From Shewanella gaetbuli (GTDB lineage Bacteria > Pseudomonadota > Gammaproteobacteria > Enterobacterales > Shewanellaceae), in assembly GCF_023284065.1 (NCBI RefSeq), contig NZ_JAKIKP010000010.1:1-64000 (forward strand): a DNA stretch of 64,000 nucleotides, read 5' to 3'. Positions 37,667 to 45,571 of this stretch are shown here, in pieces. The notes beneath the pieces were generated by a model. The model made no database searches and was not told the DNA's origin. It saw nothing but the letters and a program-made list of their open reading frames with translations. Numbering within the stretch: position 1 is the stretch's first letter; each line of letters starts with the position of its first letter. A program made the position numbers and the translations under genes.

Positions 37667-38560
37667 ATGAACAAAGGAATTAGTAAACAAAAACAACCAC
37701 ATTTGAGTGTAGTAAAAGCCGTGCTACTTGGGTTATATCTGATTTCGGCCTGCTTAAATGCGAATGCTGGGGTTAACTCTCGTCATTATTTCACTATACA
37801 AGGTGAAGTCTTTTTTGGCCATTTTACAGCTCAGCAAGGGCTGAGAGTTTATAACTATTCATATTCGCCACAAGACGACATCGTGAAGAATAAACTGGGC
37901 AAACATTTTATGACGCAAAAATACTATGACGGCATAAACCAAGATAATATTGTTATGCCCTTCGGGGTAGAGCAAGTTAACACCTTAGCCAGTTATGAAT
38001 GTACGCCAGAATGTGGCGCCACTGTTGAGTTGGCTAAAAATGCTCAACCTCCGTTATTGATGTGGACTGGAAAACTGGATGTAAAGCTAAATGCAGCAAT
38101 ACAGTGTTATGTGAATGAACAACAAAATGAAGCTATAACTAAACAAATAGACGCCGCCGTAACAGATTTCTTTAAACCATATTTTCCAAAAACTCCCGCT
38201 AATTACGCCTATAAAATAGTTGAACAAACTTGCCACAGTTTTAAAACTAATGAAGGGGAGGTGAGCGAAATTACCGTTGCCATTAATGTACACCATCAAC
38301 CGCACCAAGATATTTACCAAGATTTACAATCCTTTACTCCTGTTTTTATTTTTAAAATTATAAACAATCAGTTATTCGCAGTGAATACGGTTCTATCAAG
38401 GGAATGTTGTGGCTTTCACACTGGCGAAAACAGCTTTATAAATTCAATCGTATCTATAAACGACTATGAAGTTGTTGTCTATAAATGGGTAGGATTAGAA
38501 AATCAAGGATACTCAATGGAGCCACTGGCAACATATTTTAATACTAATACTAAAAAATAG
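37667..38560 (+). CDS. hypothetical exported protein
   Basis: 297 residues with a signal peptide (VVKAVLLGLYLISACLNANAG, cleavage near residue 35). The mature part has about eight cysteines, including CTPECG and ECCGFHTGEN, suggesting disulfides. No family recognised. GGGAGATTAG precedes the ATG. It ends 150 bp before tRNA-Ser copy 2, so it belongs to the DNA next to the second integration site. Confidence 0.6.
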   Translation: MNKGISKQKQPHLSVVKAVLLGLYLISACLNANAGVNSRHYFTIQGEVFFGHFTAQQGLRVYNYSYSPQDDIVKNKLGKHFMTQKYYDGINQDNIVMPFGVEQVNTLASYECTPECGATVELAKNAQPPLLMWTGKLDVKLNAAIQCYVNEQQNEAITKQIDAAVTDFFKPYFPKTPANYAYKIVEQTCHSFKTNEGEVSEITVAINVHHQPHQDIYQDLQSFTPVFIFKIINNQLFAVNTVLSRECCGFHTGENSFINSIVSINDYEVVVYKWVGLENQGYSMEPLATYFNTNTKK

Positions 38561-38667
38561 GGCGGTGAGTTTTGCGCATTTATTGAGTTGCTTAAAGTGC
38601 TATTGTTTGAATAAAAAACAAAATGCACCAATTTTAATCACTTGATAATAAAATTATAAATAACCAC

Positions 38668-38696
38668 TTTACAGCAAAAGGCCACTGTCTTATTAT
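38668..38696 (+). promoter_or_regulatory. promoter of tRNA-Ser copy 2
   Basis: TTTACA, 17-bp spacer, TATTAT: the same boxes and spacing as copy 1 but with a different spacer sequence. Confidence 0.7.
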
Positions 38697-38707
38697 CAGC
38701 GCCGTTC

Positions 38708-38798
38708 GGAGAGATGGCAGAGTGGTCGAATGCACCGGTCTTGAAAACCGGCACGGGTTTGTAGCCCGTCTAGGGTTCAAATCCCTATCTCTCCGCCA
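38708..38798 (+). tRNA. tRNA-Ser(UGA), copy 2; integration site of element 2
   Basis: Identical in sequence to 25497-25587, 91 nt with encoded CCA. It is followed by the same terminator hairpin (38811-38841) and the second integrase. Confidence 0.97.
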
Positions 38799-38810
38799 TA
38801 TTATAAAGTG

Positions 38811-38841
38811 AAAAAGCCATTGATAATCAATGGCTTTTTTG
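38811..38841 (+). terminator. terminator after tRNA-Ser copy 2
   Basis: AAAAAGCCATTGAT/ATCAATGGCTTTTTT, same as after copy 1. Confidence 0.85.
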
Positions 38842-38896
38842 CTTTCTAGCATTTGAAAAATCATATTCTCAGGCCAAAAACGGATGACTGAGACAT

Positions 38897-40288
38897 ATGT
38901 ACTTATTTCGCGCCACAAATTGTATCTATTATACCCGCATGGTGTTGCCTGCTTATCTGCGTGATAAAGGCTTTTCTGCCGACATCAAAGTATCACTCCT
39001 TACTAAGCAACGTTCTATCGCTATTGGTCGAAACCTAGTGATAGCAGGCATTTTACGGCCTTTAATCAGTAGTTTAACCCCACAATCTAATGCCGATGAG
39101 TTTAAAGCGTTAGTTAACAAACAGATTAATGATGCCCGACAGGGCTTTATGGGCAAAACTGATACACAAAACGAGCAGGCTAAGCCAGTTAATGAACTGA
39201 CCTCGTTTATCCCAACTCGACGCACCGAATTGACTGAGACAATTGACTCATATCCCTATCGTTCAAACCCAAAGCTAACTAGGGCTGATGGCAATAAAAC
39301 GTCAATTAAATCAGCTGAAAACATCACATTAAATGATGCACTAACAAAGTTTATCGCCTCTAAGCAAAAGCAAATTGTCTCAGCCTTAACGGTAAAGCAG
39401 CTTAATCAACGTATTAGTCACTTTATTGAGCGCACTCATTTGGATGATGTGTGCGCTGTGACTAGCGCTGAAGCAATGGAATACAAAGACTGTTTATTAG
39501 AGGAGGGCAGAAGCCATAAAAGTAACAAAGACTACTTGGCAGCAGCGTCGCAGTTTTTTAAATGGTGCAAACTCATGCGCTACACCACTGAAAACCCGTT
39601 TGATGAAGTCAAGCTGACTAAACCTGCTAATCAGGCTGGTCACGATTTAGCGCGTCTGCGCTGGCAAACGAGCCAGATTAAGCAGGTTTTAAACTCAACC
39701 GCCTTTATCGACAAAAGCCATGACTTTAAATGGATAACGCTACTCATGATGTATGGCGGCTTACGTCCAGCAGAGGCCTGTCAGCTGCATATTCATGATA
39801 TTGAAGTTAAAGACGGTATCGACTTGATGAACATCACTAACGCCAGTGCAGGCCAACAGCTCAAGACAGAGCAATCAAAACGCAAAGTACCGATACACCA
39901 GCAACTGATTGAACTTGGGTTTGTAGATTTTGTAAAAAGTCGCACTGACCGGACATCAAAAACAAAGCCAATATTTAACTATAAACCCAGTCATGATGGT
40001 AACTGGTCACATAGCTTTTGCCGTGAATTTGGCAAATTGCTCGACCAACTTAACTTCACAGCAGGCAAACGCCCAACAGCTTACTCATTCAGGCACACTT
40101 TTATTGATGAGCTTAAACAGGGGCAAATAGAAGAATCATTAGTGGCACAAATTGTCGGTCATGCGTATCAAAACATCACTTACGGGCGATACGGCAAAAA
40201 GTTTGATGTTAAAACGCTTAAACCAGTCATTGATAGCATTCAATTTGAGCTAATTATTTCGCCAGAGTTCTTAAAATTAACCACTTAA
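38897..40288 (+). CDS. int: tyrosine recombinase (integrase) of element 2, DUF6538-type N-terminus
   Basis: 463 residues, same domain plan and same catalytic residues as the integrase at 25686 (YGGLRPAEACQ, YSFRHTF, IVGHAYQNIT, YGRYGK). Most changes fall in residues about 95-150 (the linker before the core-binding domain), and many codons differ silently. The two are therefore diverged homologues rather than a fresh duplication. It sits at the same distance from its tRNA as copy 1. Both genes are intact, so both elements may still excise. Confidence 0.92.
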   Translation: MYLFRATNCIYYTRMVLPAYLRDKGFSADIKVSLLTKQRSIAIGRNLVIAGILRPLISSLTPQSNADEFKALVNKQINDARQGFMGKTDTQNEQAKPVNELTSFIPTRRTELTETIDSYPYRSNPKLTRADGNKTSIKSAENITLNDALTKFIASKQKQIVSALTVKQLNQRISHFIERTHLDDVCAVTSAEAMEYKDCLLEEGRSHKSNKDYLAAASQFFKWCKLMRYTTENPFDEVKLTKPANQAGHDLARLRWQTSQIKQVLNSTAFIDKSHDFKWITLLMMYGGLRPAEACQLHIHDIEVKDGIDLMNITNASAGQQLKTEQSKRKVPIHQQLIELGFVDFVKSRTDRTSKTKPIFNYKPSHDGNWSHSFCREFGKLLDQLNFTAGKRPTAYSFRHTFIDELKQGQIEESLVAQIVGHAYQNITYGRYGKKFDVKTLKPVIDSIQFELIISPEFLKLTT

Positions 40289-40918
40289 TCGAAAATCTGA
40301 GCGTATTGAGTGCCCATAAATAGGCTCAAAATAACGCAAAGAAAGCGCTGAGAAATCATATTGACGTTGATTTCTTAGAGACTTTTGTCATCTCTACGGG
40401 CAAAAATAATCACTGAAAATGGCTCAAAAATACCCATCCGACACGAAATTAACGACATTAGCGCAAAATGAGACTGAAAATGGGCTTGTAGCGGGTTTAA
40501 GGCATCAGTCAGGTTCGAACAACTGTAAACATTTCACTACACCAGAGAGCGAGCAGTTTTGAGAAATGAAATGTTTCGCACTCTATGAGAGTAAAAAATA
40601 TACAAAAACTGCTGTATTCAATTCTTAGCTTGTTTATGCCCATAAAAATGCAACTAAGAGCGTAGAGGCGCTGTTTTTAAGCCCTAATTGGCAGGTTTAT
40701 CTCATCGACGGGGTGTTAATTGAATATTGATAACAACAATAAAAAGCTTTCAAGATTAGCCCACTAAAAAAGTGGGACAAGATAGTAACCCGGTACGCTA
40801 GTATCCCACTTTTTGTTCCAAAAAGGTCGGATACTAGCTACGGGCAAGGGGAGTACCCCTTTGAACCCAACAGCCACATGCTGCGCATGTTAAAAATCAA
40901 AAGCTTGAAAGACAAAAG
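40289..40918. other. conserved non-coding module downstream of integrase 2
   Basis: Counterpart of 27078-27706. The alternating GTGGGA/TCCCAC arms lie at 40760-40836, with one arm mutated to GGTCGGATACTA, followed by CAAGGGGAGTACCCCTTTG. Single-base indels (e.g. near 40376) break any small frame shared with copy 1, which argues against coding. Similarity ends at GACAAAAG (40918). Confidence 0.75.
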
Positions 40919-41087
40919 CTTCGCGTTTGATGAAGAGTATGGTGCGCTAATAAACCGCTTAAGAGCCATGTTGAGCCGTAGCGTTAACATGACTTCTCGT
41001 TATGTAAATCAAAAAATTCTCGGTTATCTAGGAACTCGGTTGCACCTAGCCAAAAGGGTAATTGATTTACAATGTTTAAGCTGGTAA
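40878..41087 (+). CDS. doubtful small basic protein at the cargo boundary of element 2
   Basis: 69 residues, MLRMLKIKSLKDKSFAFDEEYG..., basic and helical. Its first dozen codons lie in the shared module; the rest is specific to element 2. There is no clear RBS. It could be a remnant of a gene fused to the module edge or chance. No function assigned. Confidence 0.25.
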   Translation: MLRMLKIKSLKDKSFAFDEEYGALINRLRAMLSRSVNMTSRYVNQKILGYLGTRLHLAKRVIDLQCLSW

Positions 41088-41173
41088 GTTGCTAAAATTA
41101 TTAATAAATCTGAAAAGTGGTTTGTTACTGATTGATACCTATGGGTGCTTATCGGAATTACCGCTAATACGCT

Positions 41174-41180
41174 GTTATGC
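41174..41180 (+). other. cassette 3 left boundary (core GTTATGC)
   Basis: CGCTG^TTATGCTC 16 bp before the cargo gene. Its complement GAGCATAAC is found, with one mismatch (GAACATAAC), at the 5' end of the attC after that gene. I cannot resolve a palindromic partner on the upstream side. Confidence 0.6.
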
Positions 41181-41195
41181 TCTAAGAGGGAACCG

Positions 41196-42548
41196 ATGAA
41201 CCAAAATCAATTAAATCAAGTAAAAGGTCATATTGAGACGTTTTCAACTATAGATATAGCTAGGCTAGTTGCATCTAAATATGGCAATAACGCAAATTTG
41301 TCAGATGTTAAAATTGGTGAATATTCTGCAAAAGAATATGTGTCGGTCTTAAGAAAAGTTTTTGCCCAATTTAGAGAAGAAATTGATAGTTCTTACGCAA
41401 AGGCATTACCATTCCAGTATCACTTCCAAAATGAATATGGTAATGGAAATTTACATCAAGACCTCGCAAATCTTTTATCCCAAATAAATGCCCAAAATTT
41501 TCCTGCAAGTATTCCTGCTCTTAATAAGCTTATTCATTACCAAGCAGTAAATGGATTTTGGGAAAAATCAAAGCGAAAATACTTTCGCTCGTCAGAAGTT
41601 AGCGTGCAAGAAGATAAAGATCGTATCGATCTCGTTTCTAAGCATGTAGAAGAATCCTCCGATAGGTTATCTGATTTAATATTGGAAATAGATGATAAAA
41701 AGGATGAGTTAACTAGATTCATTAAATCTAAAGCGAGTGAGCTCAGTGAAATAGAATCTTTATTAACTTCAGCTAGGCAGCACACGAACGAAATTACGGA
41801 AATACATACTAAATCGGCTACTCTTGAGGAAAGAATAAACTCCTTGCTGGAGCAAGCAGAAGACAAAAAAATATCTATTGATGATCTGGTCGACAATATG
41901 AAAAAGTTGTTGTCGGAAATGTCTACTCTTTTAGTTGACAGTAAATCATCAAATGAATCTCGTCAAAAATCGTATGATAAATTAGAGAAGGCTTTCACTG
42001 AAAAATTATCCTTCGTTGAAGAAAAACGAGAATATTTTGAGGAGAGAAATCAATACCTTGATGACCTCATCGAAAGGGAAGTTGGTGCGTCTTTATTTGA
42101 AACATTTAAGCACCGAAAAACAGAATTGATAAAATCAATAGTTTTTTGGAAATGGGCAGTGCCCATAACAGCAATTGCTACAATAGTGTGGATATTCGTT
42201 CTTTTCGGCAACGGTGATTTAAATGGATTATCTTGGCAGGTTATTGCAATCAATTCTCTGAAGGCTCTACCTGCCGTTGGTCTACTACTATTTTCCATCT
42301 CGCAATATGTTAAAGAGCGTAATTTTCAAGAGGAATATGCCTTTAAATCTGCTGTAGCTCTAACTGTGAATTCCTATGCTGAGCAGCTAGAGGACGCAAC
42401 AAATAAAGACAAAATGATAATGGAGTCGGTTGGTCAAATATATGCGAGCCCAATCCATCATAAGAGCAACTCAAAAAATGAAAGTTCGATATCTTCTGCA
42501 ACAAAAGAATTGGTTGACGCAGTGAAATCGGTATTACCATCAAAATGA
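41196..42548 (+). CDS. cassette 3 gene: unrecognised coiled-coil protein with two transmembrane helices
   Basis: 450 residues from the ATG at 41196, chosen because AGAGGGA lies just upstream; the frame is open from 41145. The N-terminal globular part is about 1-140, and a long heptad-rich coiled coil follows at about 150-310 (SELSEIESLLTSARQHTNEI, EEKREYFEERNQYLDDL). Two transmembrane helices near 330-350 and 365-385 (WAVPITAIATIVWIFVLF; LKALPAVGLLLFSISQY) precede a cytoplasmic-looking tail EEYAFKSAVALTVNSYAEQL. There are no enzyme motifs. Filament-like sensing arm plus membrane helices is the layout of some abortive-infection effectors, but that role is inferred only from architecture and from its being a cassette in a mobile element next to a sister carrying an RM enzyme. 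Confidence 0.7.
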   Translation: MNQNQLNQVKGHIETFSTIDIARLVASKYGNNANLSDVKIGEYSAKEYVSVLRKVFAQFREEIDSSYAKALPFQYHFQNEYGNGNLHQDLANLLSQINAQNFPASIPALNKLIHYQAVNGFWEKSKRKYFRSSEVSVQEDKDRIDLVSKHVEESSDRLSDLILEIDDKKDELTRFIKSKASELSEIESLLTSARQHTNEITEIHTKSATLEERINSLLEQAEDKKISIDDLVDNMKKLLSEMSTLLVDSKSSNESRQKSYDKLEKAFTEKLSFVEEKREYFEERNQYLDDLIEREVGASLFETFKHRKTELIKSIVFWKWAVPITAIATIVWIFVLFGNGDLNGLSWQVIAINSLKALPAVGLLLFSISQYVKERNFQEEYAFKSAVALTVNSYAEQLEDATNKDKMIMESVGQIYASPIHHKSNSKNESSISSATKELVDAVKSVLPSK

Positions 42549-42620
42549 ACATAACAAACGCGTGTAGTCGGACTGGTTTACCGTTGCTCCCCAAGCCAGT
42601 CGCAAATGCGAGGGTTAATC
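42549..42620 (+). repeat. attC site of cassette 3
   Basis: It starts ACATAACAAACGCG directly after the TGA stop, has the inner stem GACTGG...CCAGTC, and ends at the core GTTAATC (42614-42620). The GAACATAAC end complements the cassette start GTTATGCTC at 41174 with one mismatch. The following bases ATTGACAACC are the same as after the last attC of element 1. Confidence 0.78.
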
Positions 42621-42764
42621 ATTGACAACCTTCGCATAAAATACTTAAATGTCATATATCGACTACGAATGTTCACTACCTGAAAGGTGATTTTTCGATT
42701 AGTTATTGATTTTAATGTATTTTAAATTTTAATTATGGCGGATTTCTTGGTTTCCTCTTTCTAA
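42621..42764. other. conserved right-end sequence of element 2
   Basis: Near-identical to 31203-31330 through GTGATTTTTCGATTAGTTAT and TTTAATGTATTTTAAATTTT. It diverges only just before the attachment repeat. Confidence 0.7.
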
Positions 42765-42787
42765 GTTCGCTATCTCTCCGCCATATT
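42765..42787 (+). repeat. attR: degenerate repeat of the tRNA-Ser 3' end (element 2)
   Basis: GTTCGCTATCTCTCCGCCATATT. The last 18 bases equal the tRNA-Ser 3' end and flank; the T-arm part is diverged. It is followed by the same terminator-type hairpin (42795-42826, with GGATTTTTTT) and by ATGTACCTGCTTTTTAG, a five-codon stub of an older integrase start at 42871. Confidence 0.75.
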
Positions 42788-42935
42788 AAATACGAGAAAA
42801 GCCGTTGATTATCAACGGATTTTTTTGTTTTTGATTTCAAAAAGGCTTTCTGAGAGGATTGACTCAGACAATGTACCTGCTTTTTAGCCAACAATTGCAG
42901 ACACTTCAATGGGCGCTATATTTATCAAGGGAATG

Positions 42936-43286
42936 ATGAAAAGTAATCTAATATCTATTTCGATTGTGATCGGGTGTATTATCCTCGGAGGCTATGCCTA
43001 TGACATGCATAAATTCGATGAACTGTTGCAAGTCAAAAATATGCAAAAGTCTCAGTTACTTGTAAATACCATTAATCTTGAGTTACACCTTTCGCTCAAA
43101 GAGTCTTTAAATAAAGGTGATATGCAAGAAATATCAGATACTGTCGATTTACTCATCACCAACATGTCTCAACATCTTGAAGACCAAATGTCAGAAGTTG
43201 ACTTATCTCCAAAGCAAGAAGAGCGTATAAAAAATGCTCTTAACGGTGTTATTTTACCTTGTGAACAGATAGAACAAGCAAATTAA
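42936..43286 (+). CDS. small membrane-anchored hypothetical protein
   Basis: About 116 residues from the second ATG of MMKSNLISISIV (AAGGGA just upstream). One N-terminal transmembrane helix (LISISIVIGCIILGGYAY) precedes a helical, charged periplasmic part ending LPCEQIEQAN. No family recognised. It begins about 60 bp after the integrase stub at attR2. The open frame can be extended to 42909. Confidence 0.55.
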   Translation: MKSNLISISIVIGCIILGGYAYDMHKFDELLQVKNMQKSQLLVNTINLELHLSLKESLNKGDMQEISDTVDLLITNMSQHLEDQMSEVDLSPKQEERIKNALNGVILPCEQIEQAN

Positions 43287-43379
43287 CCTGATTAGAGCTT
43301 AGGTCTGTATTACTTCGTTACTCAGTTTAACCAAGTATTTACCCGCCTTTTTTAGGGGTAACATTTGATGCTCACACTT

Positions 43380-43391
43380 TCTCCGCCATAT
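43380..43391 (+). other. vestige of a tRNA-Ser 3' end
   Basis: TCTCCGCCATAT equals the last bases of the tRNA-Ser gene plus flank and is directly followed by a terminator. It resembles the attR layout and may be an older attachment half-site. It is short, so chance is possible. Confidence 0.4.
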
Positions 43392-43399
43392 GTATAGAT

Positions 43400-43430
43400 A
43401 AAGCCCCATCAGAAATGATGGGGCTTTTTT
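43400..43430. terminator. terminator hairpin next to the tRNA-Ser vestige
   Basis: AAAGCCCCATC AGAAAT GATGGGGCTTTTTT: a strong stem with T6 on the plus strand, also usable by the minus-strand gene ending at 43435. Confidence 0.8.
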
Positions 43431-43434
43431 GCGC

Positions 43435-43614
43435 TTAACTGGTTTTGCTGTTTTCTAGTTCGGTTAACTTATCGGCTATAGCTTCTGCCTCAGCCGTGAG
43501 CATCGAATAAGATTTAATATCCCCCTTTCTTTGTGCATGCATGGCTTGTTCAAGCTTGGTTTCGTAAGCTTTGGTTAACTTTTTTATGGGATTCGTTTTA
43601 AATATTGAAAACAT
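43435..43614 (-). CDS. DUF6435 (Lacal_2735-like) small protein
   Basis: 59 residues: MFSIFKTNPIKKLTKAYETK, then LEQAMHAQRKGDIKSYSMLTAEAEAI. The KKL.K.YE..LE.AM.AQR.GDI..Y..L..EAE pattern is that of this small helical family of unknown function. AGAG lies about nine bases upstream of the ATG. It is too short for most ORF cut-offs. A terminator follows its stop. Confidence 0.8.
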   Translation of the reverse strand: MFSIFKTNPIKKLTKAYETKLEQAMHAQRKGDIKSYSMLTAEAEAIADKLTELENSKTS

Positions 43615-43790
43615 GTCAATGACTCTTCAACTGTGGTGGCTTTACATTACGTAACGTATTGCATGCTGGTTTAGTTTATATTGAATGTTTTATAAGCTGT
43701 TTAATGAGTTTATTGAGCATTATGCTTACCAGTCGCACAGTGGAATTATGCTTGCTACTTAATAAATGCGTTATTTGAAAGGAGTGGGTT

Positions 43791-44327
43791 ATGTATAAGG
43801 ACGTAATAGATTTTTGGTTTACTGAATTATCACCTAAGCAATGGTGGCACAAAGACCCTGAGCTTGATTCAATCATTCAGCAGCGGTTTGAAAAGTTACT
43901 GTTAAAGGCTAAGGCAGCGGAGCTGTTTTCTTGGCGTGATTCGCCTTTAGGGAGTTTGGCTGAGGTGATAGTGCTCGATCAATTTTCGCGTAATATTTAC
44001 CGTGATAAAGCCGAGGCGTTTGCCTGTGACGCTATGGCGTTAGTCTTGGCGCAAGTTGCTATTTCAAAAGGGTTTGACCAGCAGTTACCGGATGAACAAC
44101 GGGCATTTTTATATATGCCATTTATGCATAGTGAGTCTGCAATGATTCATGTTGAAGCGGTTGAGTTACTTAGCCGTTTATCGAATAAAAATAACTTAGC
44201 GTTTGAATACCAACATAAAGCAATTATTGATAAGTTTGGTCGTTATCCACATCGTAATAATATTTTACAGCGTCAATCAACGGCGTTAGAACTTGAGTTT
44301 CTTCAGCAACCTAATTCAAGTTTTTAA
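43791..44327 (+). CDS. DUF924 family protein
   Basis: 178 residues, helical (TPR-like). It carries the family hallmarks DVIDFWFTELSPKQWW, GSLAEVIVLDQFSRNIYRD, FLYMPFMHSES and FGRYPHRNNI. The function is unknown. AAAGGAGTGGG precedes the ATG, a strong ribosome site. It is monocistronic. Confidence 0.88.
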   Translation: MYKDVIDFWFTELSPKQWWHKDPELDSIIQQRFEKLLLKAKAAELFSWRDSPLGSLAEVIVLDQFSRNIYRDKAEAFACDAMALVLAQVAISKGFDQQLPDEQRAFLYMPFMHSESAMIHVEAVELLSRLSNKNNLAFEYQHKAIIDKFGRYPHRNNILQRQSTALELEFLQQPNSSF

Positions 44328-44494
44328 TGTTCATTAAAAGTTCTATTGTTACTCGTTTAACGTTGTAGCAAGATTGGTTCTATAGAATTGATTTATCGCG
44401 TTTTGTGTTAATAACTAACACAAGCCGCGATTGTTTTTAGAGATGCATTTAGTACTCACGATTTAGCATTCACACTTTGGCATTTATGCCCAAA

Positions 44495-45571
44495 TTACTG
44501 CGACACCTTGATTAAATTAAACGACTTTCTCACAAAGCATGATGACATTGCTGATAAAAGCCCACTGTAATCAAGATTGAATTTCACCGTTTGCCCTACC
44601 ATAACTGATTCTGTTGATGTTTCAATAATCAAGTGGTCACTGGTTGATGACATGATGGTCATTCCGTCTGGTGGCGTTAACCCTGCTATACATACGTCTT
44701 GTCTGCCTAATGCGACAATGATTTGTGATACACAGCCTCTATCTAAAATCTCCTCTTTTTCGCCAAAGGCATTGGTTCCTCTTTTTCCCCAAGGTAAAGA
44801 TGGTTTTATTTTAGATTCAATCACTTCAGCGGTTAAGGTAATGGCATTAGTGTGTAAGCCTGTAATCTGATGTTGTGTTAATGAATCAAAGCCAAGAAAG
44901 ATGGCTTCACCTATTCTTAGATGGTTAATTCTGGTTGCTCGGGTGTTATTGAGCGCCCAATCAATCGAAGCCGTATTTCCGCCTGAAATCATCTGGAATT
45001 TGAGTTTGAATTTAGCCTCAAGCTCATCGGCGATTTTTGAAAGTAATGCCATTTTTTCATGGTCAGTTGCAATACCATATCGACAAGCGAGGTTAGTACC
45101 AATGCCCATTATATTGATATTAGGTAATGTGACGATCTGCTGAATAAAGCCAATCAATCGTTCTGGCATAACGCCTTCTCTTAGATCGCCGAGTTCAACC
45201 ATGATGATTATTTTGTGGCAGGTATTAGTTAATTTGGCGGCTTCAGATAGCTGTTGAATAACATCGACTTCTGAATTTAAACTAATATCGCAATACTTTA
45301 CCACCTCTGTCACTTGGCTCAACATAGGGGTTCGTATCAGCATTTTAGGTTGTGTAATACCCGCTTGTGCTAACCGTTGAATGTTTTCTAATCTTGAGTC
45401 TGCAAATGTTTTCGCTCCGGCCTTAATTAATATCTCCGCTATAAGTGGGTGGCCTAAAAACACTTTAGTCACAGGGGTAACCGAGATGTTCTTTAATCCC
45501 AATTGGGTTATTAGACACTGAGCATTATGGAATATTTTGCTGCAATCGATGTCGACTTTGGGAAGTGTCAT
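44495..45571 (-). CDS. PLP-dependent amino-acid racemase (alanine/ornithine racemase family)
   Basis: 358 residues with an alanine-racemase-type N-terminal barrel. The PLP lysine lies in VTPVTKVFLGHP (near K36), and MVELGDLREGVMP, ISGGNTAS and HLRIGEAIFLG complete the PLP pocket pattern. Its ATG overlaps the stop of the upstream DUF1611 gene by four bases (ATGA), so the two are translated together. DUF1611 enzymes (DgcN) N-acetylate D-glutamate in some marine bacteria, so a D-amino-acid pathway is plausible, but the substrate here is an inference. Confidence 0.78.
   Translation of the reverse strand: MTLPKVDIDCSKIFHNAQCLITQLGLKNISVTPVTKVFLGHPLIAEILIKAGAKTFADSRLENIQRLAQAGITQPKMLIRTPMLSQVTEVVKYCDISLNSEVDVIQQLSEAAKLTNTCHKIIIMVELGDLREGVMPERLIGFIQQIVTLPNINIMGIGTNLACRYGIATDHEKMALLSKIADELEAKFKLKFQMISGGNTASIDWALNNTRATRINHLRIGEAIFLGFDSLTQHQITGLHTNAITLTAEVIESKIKPSLPWGKRGTNAFGEKEEILDRGCVSQIIVALGRQDVCIAGLTPPDGMTIMSSTSDHLIIETSTESVMVGQTVKFNLDYSGLLSAMSSCFVRKSFNLIKVSQ

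Noticed and set aside
37825..37850. CAGCAAGGGCTGAGAG resembling part of a thiamine (TPP) riboswitch
   Set aside because: It lies inside the coding sequence of the exported hypothetical protein, and the rest of the riboswitch is absent.
41537..41896. Minus-strand open frame inside the coiled-coil cassette gene
   Set aside because: Serine-rich shadow of the coiled-coil coding sequence on the other strand.
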